DNA of 64,000 nt, from assembly GCF_000004075.3 (NCBI RefSeq), contig NC_026657.2:11284001-11348000 (forward strand), in the 5' to 3' direction. The notes under the pieces are model-generated. The model was given only the letters and a program-made list of their open reading frames with translations, was not told the DNA's origin and ran no database searches. This DNA is from Cucumis sativus (Eukaryota > Streptophyta > Magnoliopsida > Cucurbitales > Cucurbitaceae). Made by a program: the position numbers and the translations under genes. Positions 12,019 to 22,400 of the stretch are shown piece after piece; positions within the stretch are counted from its first letter, which is position 1, and each line of letters begins with the position of its first letter.

Positions 12019-12481
12019 AGTTTACGTCTCGTTCAACTAATTTTAATTTTTACATTTTTGATTATCAAACTTTAATTTTTATACTTTCAATTAATCTTCA
12101 ATTTAATTTCCACACTACTTTATTATTTACTTTTTTAAAAAAAACATTGTCATCTATAACATTTCTACCATAATTTTTTAAATTATATTTACATGTATTG
12201 CAATACCTTGTCTGAAATTTATTCTTTTTTATTTAATTAATTTTGATAGATTAAATTTTAGGTTAGTAAAAATATGATGATTCAAATTCGATAAATGAGA
12301 GTATATAAACTAAAATTGAACAAACTTCAAAGTATGAGAATCAAAGTGATATTTTAACATACTCTTCCTCCATCTTTTCTTCTCACCTTATTACTTATTG
12401 AAATGTTGTTTTAGTCTTGTCATTTAAACGTATAATTTAATCCATGTACTTTCAATCAATCTTAATTATTAGTATGTTACA

Positions 12482-12490
12482 TGAAAATTA
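12482..12490. repeat. Left 9-bp target-site duplication of the MULE
   Basis: TGAAAATTA directly abuts the left terminal inverted repeat and is identical to 13759-13767 at the other end. Nine-base duplications are the mark of Mutator-like transposition. Confidence 0.85.
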
Positions 12491-12574
12491 GGATTTTTTT
12501 TTAAAATAATGTGTTTTGTAAAAGTATTTACAAAAATAGGGTAGTTGGGAAAGTATTTTCAAAAATAGGTTACT

Positions 12575-12878
12575 GAAGTCGTGTACGGGGTACACGACTT
12601 CCACAAATCAAAATGGTGTCGTGGACCGGGCTTACGATATCCGAGTGGAGTCGTGGACCCGGCCCACGTTTTCTGACTGGAGTCGTGTACTCGGTACACG
12701 ACTCCCGTACAGCTGGCACATTTTGCCGCGTGTGGTGGAAGTCGTGTACCCCGTACACGACTTCCGTACAACGAGTCAACAGTCCAGTCAACCGTAGGGT
12801 TCACGGGTGGACGTAGGGTTCAGAGGGTGTGGACACGTGTCGCGCATGCAGGAAGTCGTGTACGGGGTACACGACTTC
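12575..12878. repeat. Left cluster of 27-bp palindromes in the MULE
   Basis: Perfect inverted repeats with 12-bp arms and a 3-bp centre occur at 12575-12601, 12679-12705, 12738-12764 and 12852-12878. The arm is GAAGTCGTGTAC (GGAGTCGTGTAC in the second copy) and the centres are GGG, TCG, CCC and GGG. Two degenerate copies with GTCGTGGACC arms lie at about 12615-12642 and 12648-12675. The surrounding DNA is GC-rich compared with the window. Confidence 0.9.
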
Positions 12879-13466
12879 GCCTATTTTAAAAACCCTAGGA
12901 ATCCCTTCATTCTGCCTTCATTCCAAATCTTTTTTCCTTCCTCTCTTAATTTTTCCTCTTCCTCTTTTTCGTTCTTCCTTCATCTTTCCTTTCCTCTTCC
13001 TTCATTTTTCCTTTCCTCTTCCTTCAAGTTGTATAAATAAAAAGTTGAACTTTTTTAAATTAATTATAAATTAGAAGTTGCTAATACATGATTTAGATGT
13101 AGGAATATTCTTAATAATATCAATATATAATATATATTTTTTAAAAGTAGAGAACCAAGTATTAAAAAAACCGTTCAAAATTCTTATAAGATATCACTAA
13201 TGATATGTTTACCTTTGGTTTATTTTTTTAATTTGTTCATAATAAACATAAATTACAAAAAATTTGGCCATTTAAACAAAAACTAAAATTTTCACATATT
13301 TAAAGTTGAACATTTAAACAAAAACATAAATTTCCAACTACCCTAATTTTGAAAATACTTTTTAAAAACACATTATTTTAAAAAAAAAATCCGTCTTTCA
13401 CAAATGTTTTTACCCTAAAAGTAGTTAATCTTTTAAAATATAATAATTTTAAAAACAATTATTTAG

Positions 13467-13630
13467 GAAGTCGTGTACCCCGTACACGATTTCCGTCCAC
13501 GTGGGTCAAACTCGTGCCTACGTGGAGCGAAGTGGTCAAATGTGCTGACATGTGCATTTAGGAAGTCGTGTACGGGGTACACGACTTCGTTCAATTTCAT
13601 TTGGAAGTCGTGTACGGGGTACACGACTTC
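13467..13630. repeat. Right cluster of 27-bp palindromes in the MULE
   Basis: Copies at 13467-13493 (one arm mismatch), 13562-13588 and 13604-13630 of the same GAAGTCGTGTAC inverted repeat with a CCC or GGG centre. The cluster mirrors the left one just inside the right terminal repeat. Confidence 0.9.
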
Positions 13631-13758
13631 CTTCAATTTCAAAAAAACACCTATTTTTGAAAATAGTTTGAGAAACAACCTTATTCTTATAATTTCTTTC
13701 CCAACAACCCTATTTTTCAAAATATTTTCACAAAACACATTATTTTTTAAAAAAATCC

Positions 13759-13767
13759 TGAAAATTA
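13759..13767. repeat. Right 9-bp target-site duplication of the MULE
   Basis: TGAAAATTA, identical to 12482-12490. Confidence 0.85.
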
Positions 13768-16445
13768 GTATACATCATTTAATTAATTAAAATATTAATT
13801 TCATTTGACTGTATAATTAAATAATAATAATTTGGTAAAACTATATTTAAGATTTATTAATTTATTAAAAGTATAAAAATTGAACTTACAATATGTTTAG
13901 AATATGTTTAGGAGTGGTTCTAATTAAAATAATTTTAAACATGTTTTAAATTATTCAAAAATCAATTTTCACGTTTTAAAATTAAGTATTAAAAATTAAA
14001 TTAATTTTAAATAATTAAAGACATATTTTAGTGTGATTTTGAAGTGAAAGAGATAGATTTAACGTTTCTTTACAAGTAAAATAGGTTTCAAGAAATCAAT
14101 GGACAAGTCAAAATAATTGTTTATAACTGTTGCATAAAGGGTATGTATGGAATCACATGTATAATCCTTTGTAATTGTTGCATGAGTGAAGCACTTTTCA
14201 TGAAATCATAAGCAAAGCAGAGGATTCATATAACATGAATTTTAATTTTATGTTTTAAGGAAGCACTTTTAGTTTAGTTTATACCAATTAACTAAGTACA
14301 TGTAAACCGAAGAAAAGATATGTTTTTCAAAAAATTATTTTTTATTTAAACACTTTTGAGAATAATTATCGTTTAAAATACACTTTAAAAAAACTATCTG
14401 AGCAACAAAATATATAAGAGAAATATTGGAAAGGCAAGAATCACACTATAATTCTTTTACATAAGTTTTGTAGAATTTTGGAAAGAAGAGTAGTATTATT
14501 TAGAAAAAATTTCAAAAATAGCACATTTTACAAAATGTTTCAAATCTATAGCAAATTCTATCACTCATAGTCATTGATATACTATAGAGATAGAGAACTG
14601 TCGTGGATAGAATCCAAGATTTTGCTACAGCATGTAAATATTTTAATTTATTTTGCTATTTTTAAAAATGCCCTTACTTTTTAAGTAATTTTGAGTTTTA
14701 TTGAAATAACATGAAGTTTTTATTAAAGAAAAATTGTCAAAAATAGAATCTTTCACAAAATATTTATACTTCCTAGAGAGATCAAATGTAATAAATTTGA
14801 TCTGTTAGTGATTTTATTCCAAACGAGAAAGTAACGGGCATGAAGAAAAGATTAAAGTGTTAGGCTTCCTTCTACTAGGTAGATGGCCACCATGGCCCAT
14901 GACCTCTTAATTAGTTTTTGATATGTTTACCATTTGACCAACTTATAATGATCAAAGGATACATCTTTTAGAAATGAAGTTAGAAATAACTGATCGAGCC
15001 TCAACCTGATACATCTTTAAAGGGTCACGGACTATTTGCAAAAGAGTTAAGAAGGTCTAATAACTATTTGCAATGATAATAGGATCAATTCCTTATCTTT
15101 TTAATAATAATCAACAGAAAGTTGATTGTGTTTTTCAAACAGAAACGTAGCAAATTTCAAATAATAACTTATAGTTATATTGAATAAAGACAATAACTCA
15201 ATCTTGTTTTACCCTATTTTTGTTGTAAATTCTATTTTGAATGACCCTAAAATAGCCATTAACCCTAATTTTAATTAAAAACAATAAATAATTGTTATCA
15301 CAACTCTTAACTTCAAAATTAATAACATTCTACTAGTCTCATTTTGGTAGTTAATCTCCAATTTAAGAATACTCCTGTTTTAGCTTTAAACAAGATCAAT
15401 AAATGAGTGTAAGGCCATTAAATTTGAAATATACATTCGCCATCAATCATTTCAGTATTCCAAATATATTATTGAAACAATTTTAAAAATAGTAAAATAA
15501 ACTAAAATATTTATAAAACAATATTACTAGTAGAAACATATTTGTAGATATAAATATGATATAAAATTTTGTTAGATTGTGTCAATTTGTTTGACAATTT
15601 TTCTATCTTATTTAGTTTTTTTAAGAGAAAATATTGTTTGATGGAACCATTACCTAATCTGAGTGGCTCCAACGAATGCCACATTATTAGCACATTGATT
15701 TACATATTCATGTTATTCCCTTTTTGAAAAATAATGTTACTAAAAAATATTTGAAGAAATTCTTTTTTCAAATAATATCTTTATACTTTTAAAAGTATAA
15801 AATATACTCTTAAATTTTGAAAAAAAAATAAAATAGTACTAGAATATAAACAATCAGAATTTTAGTAACTAAAAGAAGAACGAGCAATATGCATACGTAT
15901 ATAGTTAGTAATCAAATAAATGTGTCACCAAATAGTCTTTTCAAGGCCAGGTTGTTTGTTTTTTACTTATGAAAATAAACAAATAAAAAAAATGAAAATG
16001 AAATTTACTCAATTGTATCAAAGAATTACTTTCACTATATCCAACGTTGGAACAATATCACTCCAATTTTTCATAAATGTTTCAAACCAACCATTAGGAT
16101 AGAAATCTCATTTAAAATGTTGTTGGAAAAATTACGTGGAACATTGCAACATCGACTATTTCGTAATTTCATGATCCACTATTCCAGTTTCAAATAGATG
16201 TTTGCATGGATTAAGTTTGAAAGAACAATCTTGGTAACACATCGAATTTCTGTTACTCCAAGTGTAGTTTTGAAACATTTATGAAAATTCAACCGTAAAA
16301 TTGTAACTTATTACTTCAAAAAGACGTTCTTTCTGGGGTGTAGTATCTAATTAAGCCTTCATTTTATGCACTATTGGTAGACCAGCACAATTCAAAAATA
16401 TAAATGCTATTATGAGCGAAGTACGGAAGAATTCAGCAAAGAAAA
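13768..16445. other. Intergenic region before the GDSL gene
   Basis: AT-rich DNA without a coding signal. It contains the second GATAGAC-family element (14511-14673). Short open frames at 15511-15693 and 15920-16102 have no recognisable content. Confidence 0.6.
14511..14673. mobile_element. MITE-like inverted-repeat element, GATAGAC family, copy B
   Basis: The left arm (TTCAAAAATAGCA to CTATAGCAAA) pairs imperfectly with the right arm (TTTTGCTACAG to GCTATTTTTAAAAATG). The body contains TATCACTCATAG and GATAGAG, resembling copy A at 7281-7456. It is more diverged than copy A, and no target-site duplication was recognised. Confidence 0.5.
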
Positions 16446-16452
16446 TATAAAG
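16446..16452 (+). promoter_or_regulatory. Possible TATA box of the GDSL gene
   Basis: TATAAAG lies 318 nt before the ATG, implying a leader of about 285 nt if used. Confidence 0.35.
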
Positions 16453-16763
16453 GCTATTAAGCTATGAACAGAGTACCGAATTCATCTCCATGTCCTTCAC
16501 CAACAGGACGCTTTAACTTTGCTTCTGCTCTTTCTCAGCAAAAATCCTGCTTCCTGCCTCCATTGAAAGTTAAAAACTCATAAAAATAAGCAACCCCCCA
16601 TTTTCTCAAGGTTGGTGATGGTGTAAACAGAGCATTTAATGGGTTTTCTCCTTAGACTTGCCTTTTCCTTCTAATCCTGAGCTGAACCATTCCACAGCCA
16701 GAAGAAAGTTAATAAGGAAGACTCAAGAAATAACTTGGTTTTCTTCTTTCTCTCTTTTTCGAG

Positions 16764-18298
16764 ATGGATATGGTGTTTGTTAACAAAAACACTGTTTTGG
16801 GTATCCTATGTTTTACTCTATTTACCTTGTTTGGAACTTGTTTCTCTAGAGCTTTTACAGCTAATTTTGTGTTTGGGGATTCATTGGTAGAGGTTGGAAA
16901 CAACAACTACATTCCATCACTCTCCCGGGCCAACTATGTCCCAAATGGTATCGATTTTGGAAGGCCAACTGGTCGGTTCACAAATGGGCGAACCATTGTT
17001 GACATAATAGGCAAGTTGTGATCAACATTATTGTATTGATAAGACGAACAAATGACAGGGAAAACAAAATTTTAATGTATATTCTGTTTCTGTTTTCATC
17101 TTACCAGGTCAGGAGCTTGGGTTCAAGACATTCACTCCCCCATACATGGCACCTTCCACGACTGGACGGGTGATTCTTCGAGGCATCAACTATGCTTCTG
17201 GTTCAGCTGGAATCTTAAACAACACAGGAAAAATCTTTGTAAGTTTTTAGAGCAATGAATGAAGCATGTTTTTGCATGGAAAGCCAATGAATGAAGTACA
17301 TTTTCATACTTTCTTTTTCATTTGATGTGTTCTTGTTATTTGTGTAACTGAAGTACATTATATTTGTGTTGGAAAAAGATTGCTCGAATCAACATGGATG
17401 CACAAATTGATAACTTCGCAAATACCAGACAAGATATCATCACCATGATTGGCCTTCATTCTGCCATTGATTTGCTTAGAACCTCCATTTTCTCCATAAC
17501 CATTGGTTCAAATGACTTCATTAATAACTACTTTACACCAGTCCTCTCTGATTCAGGACACCGGTTGATTCCTCCAGAGTTGTTTGTTGGCTCCATGATT
17601 TCGAGATACAGACTCCAACTTACAGTAACAACACTCTTTCTTTTTACTTCACTGACATCAACTCTTTTCCACTGCCTCATCTGGAAACAGTTCTGAAAAA
17701 AGCATTTGAATAATTTGCAGAGACTCTACAATCTAGGAGCTAGAAGGATTGTAGTGGTTAACGTCGGACCAATTGGATGCATTCCTTATCAGAGAGATTC
17801 AAATCCTTCGTTAGGAAACAACTGCGCAAATTCCCCTAACCTAATGGCTCAGTTATTCAACAGCCAATTAAGAGGTCTACTCACAGAGCTCGGATCACGA
17901 TTTCAAGATGGGAATTTCCTTTACGCAGATGCATTTCACATCGTTCAAGATATTGTTCAGAATCACGCATCATACGGTAAGAAAAGAACGTGGAATTGAA
18001 CATTTTCATAGAGGAACTTTGTTGAATACCTGGTTTTCACATTGAAAACTTCGTTCGCTGCATTTGAATAGGGTTTGAGAATGCTGACTCGGCGTGCTGC
18101 CATATCGCCGGTCGCTACGGTGGTCTTTTTCCCTGTGGACCGCCATCGAGCGTGTGTGTGGACAGGTCGAAGTACGTGTTTTGGGATTCATTTCATCCTT
18201 CTGAAGCTGCGAACTCCATCATCGCCGGGCGGCTCTTGAACGGCGACGCCGTTGATATTTGGCCTATCAATATTAGAGAACTTGAACGTCTTAATTAA
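16764..18298 (+). CDS. GDSL esterase/lipase
   Basis: Five exons (16764-17010, 17108-17238, 17379-17624, 17721-17976, 18072-18298) join in frame to 368 aa, the usual size for plant GDSL/SGNH hydrolases. An N-terminal signal peptide runs to about residue 29. The four SGNH residues are visible: Ser40 in FVFGDSLVEVGNNNY, Gly114 in GINYASGSAGIL, Asn171 in GSNDFINNY, and Asp332/His335 in DSFHPSEAAN. GPIGCIP and ENADSACC are further family landmarks. The protein is probably secreted and acts on ester bonds of lipids or wall/cuticle polymers; the substrate cannot be told. Intron 1 begins GCAAGT after AG, a GC-AG intron; no GT at that point keeps the frame. The other introns are GT-AG. The gene looks intact. 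Confidence 0.95.
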
Positions 18299-19491
18299 TT
18301 AATTGAAATAATCACTACTACTTTTATTTAACTTTTGCCCAATCCTACCAAAAATTGGTGCAGTCGTACTCAAATTTGATTGATAGAAGCTGAAGCCCCA
18401 TGGAATGTTTTCTTTATTGCCTTTGTTACATTGTCACCAAGTCTACCTTCACCTCTTATAGCTTTTACCTTACTTTTGAAGGTTAAGTAAAAATATTCAT
18501 AAAATAATTACAACTATAACATAACCATACAACAATTCGTTAGAACACAATCTACTAAGTTTGTATTTTTTATTATAAATTTGAAAGTATCACGTATCAA
18601 TACATAACACGAATAAACAATATCAAACGTAATGAAATGAGATCCATTTTTTATCTTACAATTGATCAATTTGTAAATTTTGTTTTTATAATGGAAAGAA
18701 AGTAAACTTTAACACACATTATCTATAATTGAAATTATTCTCAAACAATTGATATGTTTATTAATTATTTCTTAAATATAAATTATTTAAGAAAATTTTA
18801 TTAAAACATTTGTGAAATTTTATAAATCAATAAAACTAATTTTTAACTTTTAAAACTATATCGGTTAAATACTAGCTTTTTATTTTCTAAAATATTTTGT
18901 ATATTAAAAATCACGTCTATCACATTTCACATCTACCAAGACCTTGGGTAAATATTTACAAAACCTAACTCTTTTAATCAATTTGTTGAATAGTTATTTT
19001 AAATATAAAAAAATAAATCAAAATATTTATAATTATAGCAAAATATTATTATCTATATTTTTATATATTCATGAATAAAATAATATGATATCCATTTTTA
19101 GAATTAGCTTATCTCATTAATTTGGTTCAGTATCTACACGGTCGATCTGGTTCAGCGTTCGACCGGTCTGATTAAAAACCAACCATCTTTGGGGAATAAG
19201 AAAATGAGAAAGAAAATGTAAGAAAATATGGAAGAATTTCATTTTCCCGTCGTTTGCACAGTTCATCTCGCGGCACGAAAATTTATAGCGACTTGAATAC
19301 TAGCAGACACTTCCAATTCTTTCGCTGTATCTGCTGCTGATCGATTATCTTTCCTTCAATTTCATCGATTGATCCTCAATTACTTGATTCTTTCTCATAC
19401 ATGTAGAATTTATCCTATTCTCAATCGCAAATCGAGCAGACGACGAAGAAGGAGAGGGAGGCTTAAGAAAGTGCAGCCAGTTCCCAGTTCC
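18299..19491. other. Intergenic region and leader before the 810-aa membrane protein gene
   Basis: 3' flank of the GDSL gene, then AT-rich DNA, then a GC-richer stretch from about 19130 that is probably the promoter and leader of the next gene. No TATA box stands out. The first ATG in the presumed leader (19406) is followed at once by a stop. Confidence 0.5.
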
Positions 19492-22400
19492 ATGGCTGCA
19501 GAATCGAAGTCAAGCTTCTTATTATTATGCGTATGTGTTTTGGTTTTCGTTTTGCTTGTAGTTCCATTGGATTCGGCACCTCAAGCTTTCAGGAGAGATC
19601 CAGGACATCCTCATTGGCATCACGGAGCCTTCCATACCGTCCGAGATAGTGTCCGAAACGATGTTCGTCGGATGCTTCATTCACGAGCTGAGGTAGTTCT
19701 TTTTCTGTATTTTCTTCCATATCATGTGGTTCCATCCTTGATTATGTGATCGTTTGCTCGTGTAAAATGCAGCGGCTCCAATTAGTATATTGTTTTCGCG
19801 CCTGTTAAACCTCTTTCTTGGGATTTAGACGATGCTAAAAAAATTAGGAAGAATGGATAGTTTTAGATTTGCGTTTGTTACGTGCTCTTTTTTTCCCTCA
19901 ATGTTTTTTATTGATGGTATAATTTGCTGTCTTTCAAATTCGAGCTGGAGTTGTTATAATCTTGGCTATCTCGGAGGAATGCCGTTCCTGGAATTAATTA
20001 AACTATGGACTGACATTTATAATTTGGTACTTCGTAGCATTGTATTTTGCTTTTTCTTTCTTTGAACTTGTAACTTTAGTGCTTTGCTACTTTGTAACTT
20101 GTGAACTATGAATGATCACGATACGTGTTACACTTTTACAGAAACGAATTATAACAATTATATCATGTTTTGGTTAATGATTGAAAATGTCATTTACATG
20201 GTCCTCTACAGTCTATACGCATGCAAAATCTAACAAAAGCATCGCACAGGTTCCCTTTCAGGTTCCACTTGAAGTGAACGTCGTCCTTATTGGTTTCAAT
20301 AACGATGGAGCCTACCGGTACTCAGTAGATGCACACAAGCTAGAAGAGTTTCTGAGAGCCAGCTTCCCGTCTCACAGGCCATCCTGCCTTGAGACTGGAG
20401 AGCCCATTGATATAGAGCATCATCTTGTATATAATGCATTTTCTGTAAGTTCCACTTTGATTTTGTTGCGTAATGCATAATTCATGCCCTCAAAGAATTC
20501 GATTTAAAAGTTCTCTATTTCTGAGATTACATATTGAAGTTTTTCGCTCTTGTGTACTTGAGTTCATGTTTTTGAACCGAATGTATCCTGAAATTTATAT
20601 TTTTAATTTTTAATTTTTAATCTATTAAATAACAGTATGTTTCATAAGTTCTACTTCTACGATGGTGGTAACATAATAAACCCACTAGTAAGGCTACAAG
20701 ATCATCAGAAACATAGAATTTTGATATCTGTAATGCATAAAATATTCTGCTTGCACTTGTATACTTCTTTTAAATGATTTCTTTTTTGGAATGAGTATTG
20801 CATTTTTTAACAAAAAGCTCCTTAGTCTGGCTACAATATTTTCAACTGCTACAGGTAGGTCAGGCTGAATTGATAGCTCTTGAGAAGGCATTGAAGGAGA
20901 CCATGATTCCCGCTGGAAATGCAAGAGAGGTGGAACTTAAGCTTTATGCTGCCATTTGCTGATGTTCTTTGAAGTTTTTGGGGTAGTTTGTGCACACTGT
21001 TCTTTTTGTATATATTTAATTCTAAAAATTCTATACATGTCCAGACTGATTTTGGAAGAGAGGTACCTTTGTTCGAGGTTGAAGCAACAACAGTTGAACC
21101 GGTCTTTCAGAAGTTATATTCCTATATATTTGACATTGATAATGAGGGATACTCTGCTGAGAGGGATAGAGTTATGCCAATTGCCATCTTTATTGTCAAC
21201 TTCGATAAGGTTTGGTAACTTTGTCTGCATCCAAATTTTGAATACAAAGTTTTGATGCTTCCTTCTATGATCACTAATGCATTCGTCTCACTTTTCCTTG
21301 CCAAAGTACTTATTCTTCTTTAAAGTCGACATTTATGATTTATTATTCTTTTCTCTGACAGATGGAGTGCTCTTTTCTTTCTTTCTTCTTTTTAATTTCT
21401 TTATCTTTTTGTGATAATCCTTCAATTTTTTATTTGTATTATCATGCGTTGTTGCTTTTATTTCATTTTCTGTTTCACCTCCTCTGCATTTTCACTCTAC
21501 TTCTTTAACAGGTCAGAATGGACCCTAGAAATAAGGAGATCGATCTTGATAGTTTAATGTATGGTAAACTTGACCAGCTAAGTGATGAAAATATGAAAAA
21601 ACAAGAAGGTGATTACATTTATCGCTATCGATATGAAGGAGGAGGAGCAACTCAAGTTTGGCTGGGCTCTGGCAGGTATCATTTTGTTATTTGGGTAATC
21701 TTGCTATTGCTAGATGTTTCTGTTGCAAGTTTTAGTGATCCAATATGAGTTTACTTATGTTTTTCCAGCTCTTAGGAACTAACATTCAATACAGTCAGAA
21801 GGTTAGTGGAAATTATGGTTGTTGTTGGCATCCATATCATTTCAGTAATTGATGTAACAGTAAAGCTAAATAAAGTGGAAATTTAATACCCAATTTCATG
21901 TCTCACTTGGTTGAATGTATATCATTAGACCATATTGTGATATTGCGATATCTGTCACTGGTATCATGTCACAATAAAGGTTAATCAAATGTGGTCGTTA
22001 GTTCAGTTTATCTTTGAGCCCAACTGGTGTAATTGTTTGTTTGTTTCTTTGATCGAATATGAGTTAATTCCGTTCTTTGTTTCGCAACATTGTAACTAAA
22101 GTTCTGGTATGTGATTTTGTTAGAAATAGTGGGCTTAGGTCATGTGAAAAGCCCAATTCCCAAGGATAGTTAAGATTTACTTTGCACTAATTTTTTATTA
22201 TTTTAATAAGGCTCGTGTTGTCTATAAATACCTCCCCTTTGTATCTTTATTATCATAAGAAGTAATAAGAAATACCAATACCGTGGTTTTTCTCCCTATA
22301 CTAGGATTTCCACGTAAATTTGTGTTTGTTCTACGTCTCTAATTTCAATAGATCTCATTATGTTCTAAGGTCCAACTTTCTTCATTATTCAGATATGTTG

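Larger units (their letters stand above)
12491..13758. mobile_element. Non-autonomous Mutator-like element (MULE)
   Basis: 1268 bp bounded by imperfect terminal inverted repeats of about 63 bp. Both ends read GGATTTTTTT going inwards and share ATAATGTGTTTTGT and TTGGGAAAG. Perfect 9-bp direct repeats (TGAAAATTA) flank it. No transposase or other credible protein is encoded; the short frames inside come from the palindromes. Just inside each end is a GC-rich subterminal block carrying copies of a 27-bp palindrome (four on the left, three on the right, plus degenerate copies), separated by an AT-rich middle with CTTCC runs at 12905-13025. A further copy of TIR-like sequence lies at about 13330-13390, suggesting internal rearrangement. 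Identical duplications suggest a fairly recent insertion; the diverged arms are normal for the type. Confidence 0.85.

Noticed and set aside
12559-13074. Overlapping frames with VVYGVHDF- or SCTGYTTS-like words
   Set aside because: The words are translations of the 27-bp palindrome in different frames, present equally on both strands, so they are not protein repeats.
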